64,000 nt of DNA from the NCBI GenBank assembly GCA_002633005.1, contig NMRA01000415.1, positions 124,001-188,000 on the forward strand. The letters run 5' to 3'. Numbering within the stretch: position 1 is the first letter of the stretch; every line of letters starts with the position of its first letter. This stretch comes from Phoronis australis (Eukaryota; Phoronida; Phoronidae). Positions 25,601-31,318 of this stretch are shown in pieces. Under the pieces are notes generated by a model, which was not told the origin of the DNA, searched no databases, and saw nothing but the letters and a program-made list of their open reading frames with translations. The translations under genes and the position numbers were made by a program.

Positions 25601-27232
25601 GAATTTTGATAATCAATCAACAAAGAGGTTCTTAGTGTTAACTTAGTAAAACTGTACAACAACTCAGCACTGAAACTGTCCAGTTTCAGTTCCATATAGC
25701 TATCAGATATGGAAAAACAGCATGTAGATAATTTAACACTATCTATGGTTTCAGTTTCAGTTTCGATAAGGTTGATGTAGGACTTTGTATTTTAGTTGCT
25801 TGGGCTTGTGACCAAAAATACTGAACAACTGTTGTTATCAGTGTGATGTGTTACGGTAACCGTGGAAACATAGTTTTGTGGAATAAAATTTATTGTATCT
25901 TATTATTTCTAAGCCAGATTTATCATTCTTGTCAGTCCAATGAGCTTCCAAAGCTGCTGTCGGTGTGTTAAAAGAGACAGTCATGCTTACTTGTCCACTT
26001 CACATGGGCATCCAAATGTTGAACAGGGCGGTTGAGCTAGAGACTCTAAATTTTAGTCAGGGTGTCCAGTTGCAGGCCCCAACAATCTCTATATGAAGGC
26101 CTAAGTGTGCTCAATGGACGAGTGAGATTCTGCTATTTATTTCCAGTTCTTTTGTTTCCGGGAAAAATTGTCTTCCTTTGATGAAATAAACCATTCGGAC
26201 AATACATAAATTGTTATGAAAAGTCAATTCTGTTCCGAAATTTTCAGATGTCCCAACCCAACCCAGATACTCAATCAAGATTTAATTTGCATTTCCCTGG
26301 TCAAAAAATGCCCGTATACCAGCACATCCGCAGACTTTGATTTTGGTTCAAATTTAAAATCAATTATTGTACACTTTTCCAGGTTACAGAAATTGTGAAA
26401 TCCAGGTCAAAATTGTTAACACAGAGGTCGTTACATCAAACACCGCATCCCTTACGTCACAAAATGTTTAAGTACTAGTCCACGAGAGCACCAACCATGA
26501 GCGGCAAGGTGGGGGTCAGCCGATTTTCACCAAATTTGGCACATATGTAGTCCTATGGGATCTATAAACAGCGGTAAAATATTTCCTCAAAATATTGCGT
26601 TTTTCTAAAGTTATAGGTTCAAACACATTTTACGGTTTCGCAGCCATGTTTTCACGGTATAAAAACTGTCCAGTTTTAACTGTTCATATTTTGCCTTGAA
26701 TGAAAGCTATTGCCAAACATTGTCTTTGTGACAGGTACAAAAGAACTTAAGGTATTTTTGTACAGAAAATTGACATAATTATGAAATTCCACCGACGTCT
26801 GCTATACCATGTGTCAAATGGGTGACCCTATACAAAGAAGCTAGACTACGTATCTGGTCAAAAATCGATTCACACTGAAATATCCAAAAATCATGAGAAT
26901 TTAAACTCTTGATCCACCTGCCACAGTTGTCTGGTTAAGGCCACCATTGCTAAGCAAACACACACGTACCAATTCATAGCAAAGGCTCGCAATAATTTGT
27001 ATTTTATCAATTAACACATCATATTAAAGTTTCAGTGCAAATCAACCAACCACTGCCACTCAAACAGAGAAATTACAAACCAATATTCTTTATTTTCGAT
27101 GAACTTGGCTCCCTTTTCCCGCAGCTCTTTCTCAATGCCTATTTGCGAGTAAAACTCAATGACTTGATTGACCAGCTCTGGATCATGCTGGATGGCCAGT
27201 ATTAATTGCTGAAACTCCGTCAATTTTTCCAT
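4566..27232 (-). CDS. STAT: STAT transcription factor gene (15 firm coding exons plus a tentative last exon)
   Basis: Signal transducer and activator of transcription: a latent cytoplasmic factor that dimerises through SH2-phosphotyrosine contacts and binds TTCnnnGAA sites in the nucleus. I rebuilt it from 15 minus-strand exons whose GT-AG borders and phases agree throughout, giving 610 residues to the end of SH2. Domains: N-terminal interaction domain (1-118), coiled coil (119-245, shorter than in vertebrates), DNA-binding domain (250-400, with SLPIVV...LFWDNAF), linker (401-485), SH2 (486-605, pTyr-binding Arg in ILRFSDS). Vertebrate STATs reach this point near residue 700, so a coiled-coil exon may be missing between 16.75 and 20.9 kb. 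No phosphorylated C-terminal tyrosine was found. Exon 5 occurs twice because of an apparent assembly duplication. The gene lies head to head with RBM18. Confidence 0.9.
4861..5073 (-). repeat. 53-bp minisatellite, four units, each ending in a splice-donor-like motif
   Basis: Four head-to-tail units (4861-4913, 4914-4966, 4967-5020, 5021-5073), each beginning a(a/g)ttcctggtcc and ending cact(t/a)acc. On the STAT strand every unit starts GGTAAGTG or GGTTAGTG, and the last of these is the real donor of STAT exon 15. Confidence 0.92.
5073..5276 (-). CDS. STAT: STAT coding exon 15 (SH2 domain, second half)
   Basis: Residues 543-610. Acceptor caacag, donor GTAAGT, phase 1 in and out. VSFLEPFPACSLSTMNLYCY and DYVYPNRPFDEAFAPL match the STAT SH2 end ('..pf...dl...sL...' and 'YLYPn.pkDeAF'). 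A 53-bp minisatellite directly abuts the donor site. Confidence 0.9.
5277..6086 (-). other. STAT: STAT intron 14
   Basis: No additional gene. Contains a weak remnant of the composite repeat tail at 5780-5837. Confidence 0.6.
5780..5837 (+). mobile_element. Remnant of the GCGCCCAC composite element (3' end)
   Basis: 'gacgcccagg' followed by 'atgtgggcgcataaaaa' resembles the 3' end of the complete element at 23190-23260. Only the tail is recognisable. Confidence 0.45.
6087..6259 (-). CDS. STAT: STAT coding exon 14 (SH2 domain, first half)
   Basis: Residues 485-543. Acceptor ttttcag, donor GTAAGA, phase 2 in and 1 out. LVEGFISKKETKKKL then FILRFSDSKI is the start of a STAT SH2 domain; Arg513 is the phosphotyrosine-binding arginine. 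The following GGSLVVAYNTL is the next strand. Confidence 0.93.
6260..8504 (-). other. STAT: STAT intron 13
   Basis: About 2.2 kb with no further exon recognised. The frame at 6847-7206 on the plus strand has no recognisable similarity or coding character. Confidence 0.5.
8505..8572 (-). CDS. STAT: STAT coding exon 13 (linker)
   Basis: Residues 463-485. Acceptor tcaaag, donor GTATCA, phase 0 in and 2 out. VDIKKFLDYLLPSW corresponds to the linker helix 'f..v....kkhl.p.W' that precedes the SH2 domain. It is shorter than in vertebrate STATs. Confidence 0.68.
8687..8727 (-). CDS. STAT: STAT coding exon 12 (linker, very short)
   Basis: Forty-one bases, residues 449-462. Acceptor ttttttcag, donor GTCAGT. 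SNSSREVSWSNFWK matches the linker segment '...vsWs.F.kE' of STATs. Phases (1 in, 0 out) fit both sides. It is too short to be seen as an open frame by itself. Confidence 0.75.
8728..11713 (-). other. STAT: STAT introns 10-11 (outside exon 11)
   Basis: No second gene seen. A short (GA)n run lies at 8908-8923. Apart from exon 11 at 9764-9905 the sequence is AT-rich without recognisable elements. Confidence 0.5.
9764..9905 (-). CDS. STAT: STAT coding exon 11 (DNA-binding domain end, linker start)
   Basis: Residues 402-449. Acceptor cccag, donor GTAAGT, phase 0 in and phase 1 out. FQVPDRVPWSKVSRILSERF followed by GRGLTMNHIACLESKMFG matches the STAT pattern 'F.VPdkV.W.ql...L...F....gRGLt...l..La.Klf'. 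Confidence 0.93.
11714..11806 (-). CDS. STAT: STAT coding exon 10 (DNA-binding domain core)
   Basis: Residues 371-401, phase 0 both sides (acceptor tctctag, donor GTTAGT). IRSLPIVVTTQTSQDW then LFWDNAFADP is a near-diagnostic match to STAT 'SLPvVVi...Sq...a.a.ilWdNafaeP', the part of the DNA-binding domain that contacts DNA. Confidence 0.95.
12134..12250 (-). CDS. STAT: STAT coding exon 9 (DNA-binding domain)
   Basis: Residues 332-370, phase 0 both sides (acceptor cacag, donor GTATTA). GDKKSVWEQKYGLQATVVIP aligns with the STAT 'esVTEEKf.llF' segment just before the 'SLPVVV' strand, which starts the next exon. Confidence 0.82.
12588..12792 (-). CDS. STAT: STAT coding exon 8 (DNA-binding domain)
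   Basis: Residues 264-331. Acceptor ttcaag, donor GTATGT, exit phase 0. RFLIGKTLLG matches the conserved 'vRLLvG' strand; NISNSACPLVCAAGRMDW matches the 'iLNNcc.mey' segment of the Ig-like fold. The open frame continues upstream to 12851, but only this acceptor fits the incoming phase without a stop. Confidence 0.85.
13893..13976 (-). CDS. STAT: STAT coding exon 7 (coil to DNA-binding domain junction)
   Basis: Residues 236-263. Acceptor ttgtag, donor GTCAGT, phase 2 in and out. HAFVFEAQPKQNLK matches the STAT signature 'sFVVEkQPpqvlKt' that opens the DNA-binding domain. This anchors the family assignment. Confidence 0.88.
14700..15140. repeat. Minisatellite of ~26-bp units in a STAT intron
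   Basis: Roughly fifteen diverged repeats of 'actgttcatacatctgatca' plus 'agcctt' run head to tail and stop just downstream (in the minus sense) of the donor of STAT exon 6. Units vary in length and lose parts, so the array is old. Confidence 0.88.
15143..15256 (-). CDS. STAT: STAT coding exon 6 (coiled coil)
   Basis: Residues 198-235. Acceptor ttacag, donor GTAAGG, phase 2 in and out. FEGFADLLLSLKRFLGYKPE then VLEILSQLERMMTQLIT is a leucine-rich helical stretch in the place of the last STAT coil helices. Phases fit both neighbours. Confidence 0.8.
15257..16600 (-). other. STAT: STAT intron 5
   Basis: No exon or element recognised in about 1.3 kb. Confidence 0.5.
16601..16752 (-). CDS. STAT: STAT coding exon 5 (coiled coil), copy with intact donor
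   Basis: Residues 147-197. Acceptor gatcag, donor GTAGGT (phase 2). It encodes CDQSTPGNLVAASKDICQKL and ITIWKRVQQLQQYI, corresponding to coiled-coil helix sequence including the 'WKRrQQ' motif of STATs. Without the splice the frame runs into TAG two codons later. An almost identical second copy lies at 18680-18831 but has no donor, so this copy is used in the model. Confidence 0.85.
16601..17434. repeat. Duplicated segment, copy 1 (contains STAT exon 5)
   Basis: Matches 18680-19543 closely over its whole length, with small indels (for example ~15 bp near 17246) and scattered substitutions. It ends at 'gagcatgacaatttg', after which this copy runs into the composite element and copy 2 into intron sequence. 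Confidence 0.9.
17449..18678 (+). mobile_element. GCGCCCAC composite element, copy cut off at an N
   Basis: Head 'aacaagagcaacc...ATGCGCCCAC' as at 1628 and 21961. From about 17837 it is built of ~150-bp sub-units, each opening with 'gccactagg.gg' (17837, 17938, 18100, 18245, 18391, 18551), with alternating internal motifs so that the full period is ~450 bp. It carries 'ccaaatttcatgaaaatccg' near 18180 and 18629. It stops at the N at 18679 without its tail. No protein recognised. Confidence 0.82.
18679..18679. other. Single unresolved base (N), probable contig join
   Basis: It separates a truncated element from the second copy of a duplicated segment. Confidence 0.7.
18680..18831 (-). pseudogene. 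STAT: Duplicate of STAT exon 5 without a splice donor
   Basis: Identical to 16601-16752 in translation. The one clear difference I see is silent (a Gln codon near the start). It begins directly after the N at 18679, exactly at the exon 3' edge, and the next bases (rc: CTTACC) give no donor. I read it as the other allele stacked in the assembly rather than a real second exon. Confidence 0.65.
18680..19543. repeat. Duplicated segment, copy 2
   Basis: Counterpart of 16601-17434. It lacks the composite element at its right end and continues directly into intron sequence, so it looks like the allele without the insertion. Confidence 0.9.
19544..20894 (-). other. STAT: STAT intron 4 (part)
   Basis: No exon recognised. 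A coiled-coil exon with phase 0 on both sides could be hidden here, since the coil predicted so far is shorter than usual for STATs. Confidence 0.4.
20895..20978 (-). CDS. STAT: STAT coding exon 4 (coiled coil, first helix)
   Basis: Residues 119-146, phase 0 on both sides (acceptor ccag, donor GTGAGT). GLIPDTKQIEDIIMECGV followed by KTQELKSELL is a charged amphipathic helix in the position of STAT helix alpha-1. Confidence 0.75.
21485..21571 (-). CDS. STAT: STAT coding exon 3 (end of N-terminal domain)
   Basis: Residues 90-118, phase 0 on both sides (acceptor tttcag, donor GTACTA). KRYPNNKSLGDLLNECLLFE matches the STAT pattern in which a 'dP..L...I...L..E.R.l' helix closes the N-domain. Confidence 0.85.
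21961..23260 (+). mobile_element. GCGCCCAC composite element, most complete copy
   Basis: Starts 'acaagagcaaagcggagcg' with 'atgcacccac' and ends 'atgtgggcgcataaaaatg', so both ends carry ATGCGCCCAC in inverted orientation. The body is about seven ~145-bp sub-units marked by 'gccactagg.gg' or variants near 22191, 22335, 22465, 22610, 22757, 22917 and 23062. Non-autonomous and non-coding. It lies in the STAT intron between exons 2 and 3. Confidence 0.85.
23561..23675 (-). CDS. STAT: STAT coding exon 2 (N-terminal domain)
   Basis: Residues 52-89. Acceptor tatag, donor GTATGT. The entry phase completes the Trp codon split from exon 1, and the exit is phase 0. It encodes RNAAEMNPYQDTLYEDL... through SNIDRYLK, the middle of the N-domain. 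Confidence 0.8.
23676..27080 (-). other. STAT: STAT intron 1
   Basis: About 3.4 kb without another exon. A G-rich tract (near 25230) and the stretch 'caccaaatttggcacatatg' near 26528 are the only notable sequences. Confidence 0.5.
27081..27232 (-). CDS. STAT: STAT coding exon 1 (start; N-terminal interaction domain)
   Basis: Residues 1-51, starting at the ATG at 27232-27230. MEKLTEFQQLILAIQ begins the helical N-domain, and the ELREKGAKFIENKEYW stretch matches the conserved 'R..L..WIE.Q.W' part of the STAT_int family. The donor is GTTTGT (phase 2). An acceptor-like tttgtag lies five bases upstream of the ATG, so there is probably an upstream non-coding exon. Confidence 0.85.
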
Positions 27233-27739
27233 TGCTCCTACAAAAACAAAATTTCAACATAACCAGGGATCAACATCAGCGAGTAAACGTATGAAACACG
27301 AGTGGAAAAAGTAAACAGGAGTATAGAAATTTGACCTGTGCGGGCACAGACGTTCGACGTGTTTTGGTGGCTAGATTTTACAAGCCTAAATCCAGAAATA
27401 CAAGTAGCAAATACAGCTTAGATGGCCTTCGCAAGTCCAGTGCACTTCGGGTGCCAGACTGCATGCCTGCAATCTTTCTTTTTCAGACACACAGAGGCAA
27501 TTATATACCACCAATACAGCCATGTACAGACTGAACCATTCCACAATCCAGCTGACACACATATTTAACTATCAAAAAACGTTGTCGGGGAGATTTTCTG
27601 TGATGCCACTAAAACAGTGCTGTGGCTTTTTTGAGCGACGCGGCTTAATGGCTTAACTTCACCTCGCTAGTTTCCAAATTTCAGGTCGATTCCTTGAGGC
27701 CGCAGATGTTTTAACTTCCTTCCAACTAGAACAAATATT

Positions 27740-27899
27740 TCGGTAATCAAATCTTTTTTGAGCAATCTTTCGTTCAGTTGCCCAAATTGCAACTGGCCAT
27801 TACCGTGCCTGCCAGGATAAGCGCACACAGTGTTAAAAATGGCCAGTTGCCAATTTGAGCACAATTAAAAGGACTGCTCGAAAAAGTTTGATTACGGAA
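27740..27899. mobile_element. Hairpin miniature element
   Basis: Imperfect inverted repeat of ~60 bp arms: 'cggtaatcaaatc...cccaaattgcaactggccatt' against 'aatggccagttgccaatttg...gtttgattacgg'. Related half-copies occur near 31008 ('cagttgcccaaattggaact') and 55345 ('agtccttcgttcagtt'). Confidence 0.65.
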
Positions 27900-28847
27900 G
27901 CATATCTTAGAGTTCAAAGGAATTAAAGATTTCGATGGCCTAAGGTGACCCTCTATGTGCAAAAGTAGTTTCTTTAAAGCAAGGTGACAATTTGGAGGCT
28001 TGAGGCATAATTCGCTGAAAAGCTTATAATTAAGGTTCTTAAAGCGCATGAAGTCCCTATGAGTGCATCACATCTGTACAGTTAAGTAGAGACTGTGGCA
28101 CTGTCTACGAATAATCTAGATGATGTGTTCGCAATATGGCCACGGTGGGCTGGTAATAGGAGTCGGTAAATAAACACTGCCTGGGCCTGGCTGCGCAGGA
28201 CCTAACCTTGGTACAAAGCTGTAAATAAATATACAGCTTTGCACCAATGCGGGTAAAAAAGTGGTAAGATAAAATCTGACACAAAATTATTGTCATTAAA
28301 AACTACAGCCTTCCTTGAGTAAATTAAATTATTTAACGGTGTTGGCAAAAATGGCGTTCTACCGTTATTCAGGTGCTAAAGTTGTGGAGCGATCTTTAGT
28401 GACGGCTTTCGCCGCCATGAAATTTTGCGTCACCTATTGGCCAGTTTCTTTTTTCGCCGATTCTTCAATCATCTGTAGTTCTTTCACAAGGTTGCGTACA
28501 CATCACAAAAAATTATCAGAACTGGTTTCATTTCATTAAAATTTTTTAGAATTTTGGTACCGAAAAAATGAATTTCAGAAGCAATTTTGTTGCTGCCAAG
28601 CTATCATCATCTCCCGAGAGATGTCGCAAAAAATTTAGGAAATGGCGTGTGCGTGTGACACGAGCGTACTGTTTTCAAAACGACGAAATACTTATCATTG
28701 TTAGAAAAGGCAGAGAGTTACGCAAGAAAATGACGTTTATTGCATTGTTTTTCACTTAAACGGCTGTAACGGGCAAGGTGAGTGTCGGTTGACTCCCAGA
28801 TTTTGCATGCACACCGTCCCGTCTTTAGCTTTACATGTTGATACAAG

Positions 28848-29005
28848 TGTTGTAGACGTGCTTCCGGTGAATTATATGAGCCTCTGTTAGCTACTCGCTA
28901 ACGGGCAATTGCCTATTAGCTGAATGGTTAGCACGCTTGCCGGTTTTATGGGGGTCGCGGGTTCGATCCCCGGGTCGGGTGATCTCTTGATCGGCTATTA
29001 CTACA
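28848..29005 (+). repeat. 5' LTR of the miniature element (158 bp)
   Basis: TG...CA ends. Nearly identical to the 3' LTR except for two blocks (about 24 and 6 bp, around 28957-28991) present only here; the larger holds the B box. Confidence 0.78.
28910..28980 (+). promoter_or_regulatory. tRNA-like Pol III internal promoter in the 5' LTR
   Basis: A box TAGCTGAATGG (28917-28927) fits TRGYNNARNNG exactly; B box GTTCGATCC (28961-28969) fits GWTCRANNC exactly; the spacing is normal for a tRNA. CGGG and CCCG flank the T-loop-like sequence as a short stem. The anticodon arm is not convincing, so I call it tRNA-derived rather than a functional tRNA gene. Confidence 0.75.
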
Positions 29006-29007
29006 AA

Positions 29008-29021
29008 TGGCGTAGTCGGCA
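29008..29021 (+). promoter_or_regulatory. Putative primer-binding site
   Basis: TGGCGTAGTCGGCA starts with TGG, as expected for a site complementary to a tRNA 3' CCA end, two bases after the 5' LTR. The priming tRNA is not identified. Confidence 0.55.
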
Positions 29022-29224
29022 AACGGATGATCTACCGATGAAGCACTGCCAACTAGTACCCACGGACCTCGGGACAGCGCGCGTGGAAGGTTCCAGGAGT
29101 CAAGGACCTGTATGAGAGACGACGTGTGTTCACCTGTGTTGTGGTGGTAAAGGTACCAAGGGACATTGATGACCTGTATGCGAGACATCCTGGTGTTCAC
29201 CTTCCTGTCGCGTGCCCGTTCCGT

Positions 29225-29238
29225 AGGAAAGGGGGGAA
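29225..29238 (+). promoter_or_regulatory. Polypurine tract
   Basis: AGGAAAGGGGGGAA is all purine and ends exactly at the 3' LTR boundary, as expected for plus-strand priming in LTR elements. Confidence 0.75.
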
Positions 29239-29366
29239 TGTTGTAGATGTACTTCCGGTGAATTATATGAGCCTCTGTTAGCTACTCGCTAACGGGCAAT
29301 TGCCTATTAGCTGAATGGTTAGCACGCTTGCCGGTTTTATGGGGGTCGATCTCGGCTATTACTACA
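29239..29366 (+). repeat. 3' LTR of the miniature element (128 bp)
   Basis: Same ends as the 5' LTR. It keeps the A box (TAGCTGAATGG at 29308-29318) but lacks the block with the B box, so it could not work as a type 2 Pol III promoter. Confidence 0.78.
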
Positions 29367-29881
29367 CAAGTTTCACGGCGCGGTGACGAGCAGAACTACA
29401 CTGGCTGCGTGCAATTTCGGGTCTTCATTAGTTCATACAGGTAGCTGGCTGGCTACGCAGGACCATAACTAACTGTCGTACCGTGATGTGGCTCACTTAA
29501 GAAAATTCACTAAGCAATTTCGAATCAGCGATGTAATGTAAAAATATATAGTATGGTAAATGCAGTCGTATTCCAAAAAAATTAAAAGTTCTTGAGGAAA
29601 ACGATGCATACCAACCAACCAGGTTTCAAAGCAGTCCACAGTAGTACAGTCAACAATCACGTTTAGCTTCCTTGTTAGTGTTGACATTCAACATTAATCA
29701 AGAGATTCCAGAATCTTAAAATAATTTTACAAATATTCTTTGTTCTACGCAATATTTATCCAGATTACACAAAAAATAATTAAAAAAAATATTGATTGTT
29801 AAATTTTCTAAATTAAATCATACCTAAAATAAAAATATCATAAACTAATTTTTGTTTTGACATTATATTTTCGGTTGCTTT

Positions 29882-29890
29882 TTCTTGGAA
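29882..29890. promoter_or_regulatory. STAT-type GAS motif
   Basis: TTCTTGGAA fits TTCnnnGAA, the core of STAT binding sites. It lies between the STAT and RBM18 genes, so it could be autoregulatory, but such a motif occurs by chance about every 4 kb. Confidence 0.25.
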
Positions 29891-29905
29891 ATTTTACTCG
29901 AACAT

Positions 29906-29922
29906 TTCCGTAAGATACGGAA
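29906..29922. promoter_or_regulatory. Perfect 7-3-7 inverted repeat with CGGAA half-sites
   Basis: TTCCGTA-AGA-TACGGAA, sixteen bases from the GAS motif. CGGAA is an ETS-type core, common in divergent animal promoters. Role inferred only from position. Confidence 0.3.
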
Positions 29923-30368
29923 AGAAGCGAACATAAGTCGCACAAGTTTTGCTACGTCACCGTTTTCGGGAAAATGGTTGCGCCTGTGATTCAAATATTT
30001 CCTCGGCTAACATCGGAATACTAGCCAAGTTATGAACAGAGATGACATCAACTTTGGTACGTAGTTAGTTAAAATAACAAATTGGTGTGAATCAAAGCAA
30101 GGTATGGGTTATTGTTTACAATCCGACTCCATTAATGTACACCCATGGTATCAGTATTTTCTGAATCCTCTCGTCATGCACATTTCAAAAACGAGTTCCA
30201 CGACAGTAGCATTTTCACTGGCATAAATGCCATGAATACAGTCGAGAGGTGTCGCAAAGCGACGTGAACGTGAATTTATTACGAATTTATAATACTACCT
30301 CGTACATGCCATAGTAGCTAGTTTTGTATTACTGCAGGTTCACTAGCTAGCCCTCTAGAAGTACTCAC

Positions 30369-30480
30369 CACTTAAAACACAGCTATTCAACTCAGGCTTC
30401 AGTAAAACCCAATCCAGGTGCCCATCCCTGACATCCTGATTGCTTGCTGAAAGACTGCCAGCAGGGTTCCCGCCAGCAGT
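30369..30480 (-). other. STAT: Candidate 5' non-coding exon of STAT
   Basis: On the minus strand the sequence ends in a strong donor (GTGAGT at 30368-30363), with a TATAC/TATTTAT-type sequence about 110 bp upstream. The first STAT coding exon has an acceptor just before its ATG, so an upstream non-coding exon is expected. No transcript evidence is available. Confidence 0.25.
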
Positions 30481-31214
30481 ATAAATAAAAGAAGCATCCG
30501 GGGAACCATAAAACTGACAAATCACAAGACACCACCGAAAGATAAAGGACGAATGATGTTGACGATTACAACACTAGTATTTTACACAAACACAGAAAGC
30601 CTGTGGCCCCTTGTTAATTCTTATTTAGTCAGACATCAAAAACATTTTATTTTGATACTGACGATAGGGTTCTCAATCTTTCTTCTTCAACGTATTTATA
30701 TTTAGCGCCTCTAGCAGATATGTACAATGATAACTGGACACCTTACCTGTACTCAGTTATTCAGTTCACGTTTAGTTTCACGTTCACGTGAAAATATAGC
30801 TGTTGGGTTTAAGAAACTCATTTTTGTTACTGTAATGTGCCTGAGTCAACACGTGCAATTACGTATGCCATGCGTCATAACTCACGGTCACATCGCTTTG
30901 TAAAACCCATCTAATACTAGCCAGCCAGCGGCACTAGTCGGAAGAAGCGGTCCCACCTTAAACTTCTTTAATTTAGGAAAAAAAAACTTTAAGCTGTCCG
31001 TCATTCAGTTGCCCAAATTGGAACTGCTCATTATTGCTCTGCACTTGCCAGTGGATGTGAATCTTTTGCTTAGTCATCTTAAGCAAGGATCTGAACCAAA
31101 GATGCTGCCTCGGGCAAATACTGGTCTTTGAAGTACATATACAAAATTTATAAGTACCCCATCCTACTCCTATAGTCGTATGTCATAACAAGACTGTTCC
31201 ACCTGTCATTACAG
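30481..31214. other. Region between STAT and the first recognised RBM18 exon
   Basis: The start exon of RBM18 should be here or slightly to the left but was not recognised. The 31008 stretch matches one arm of the hairpin element at 27.7 kb. Confidence 0.3.
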
Positions 31215-31318
31215 GGTTACAGTGAGCCGGTGCCCCTGGATGAGTTACCTTCTGATGCTGATTCCAGGGACAATGATGCAAGATTATGGGTTGGCAACAT
31301 GGATACCAGGGTAACAGA
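31215..31318 (+). CDS. RBM18: RBM18 exon with RNP2
   Basis: Acceptor ttacag, donor GTAAGT, exit phase 2. GYSEPVPLDELPSDADSRDN then DARLWVGNMDTRVT. LWVGNMD is the RNP2 strand. No in-frame ATG precedes it before a stop, so an upstream start exon is needed. Confidence 0.88.

Larger units (their letters stand above)
28848..29366 (+). mobile_element. 519-bp LTR miniature retrotransposon (TRIM-like) with tRNA-type promoter in its LTR
   Basis: A non-autonomous LTR element. The 5' LTR (28848-29005) and 3' LTR (29239-29366) both begin TGTTGTAGA and end CTACA. A putative primer-binding site starting TGGCG lies two bases after the 5' LTR, and a purine tract lies directly before the 3' LTR. CAAG is duplicated on both sides (28844-28847, 29367-29370). 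The 233-bp interior has no protein. The 5' LTR contains A- and B-box sequences of a tRNA gene. It could instead be two tRNA-type SINEs in tandem, but the primer site, purine tract and target duplication favour an LTR element. Confidence 0.78.
28335..29430 (+). repeat. Dispersed repeat R, copy 2, split by a retrotransposon
   Basis: Collinear with 2333-2850. The repeat reads to 'gttgatacaag' at 28847 and resumes at 29367 ('caagtttcacggcg'), matching 'catacgagcttcacgacg' in copy 1. It therefore records the pre-insertion state of the site. Confidence 0.72.

Noticed and set aside
28910-28980. Functional tRNA gene
   Set aside because: A and B boxes are perfect, but no convincing anticodon stem or full acceptor pairing is seen, and the sequence lies in an LTR.
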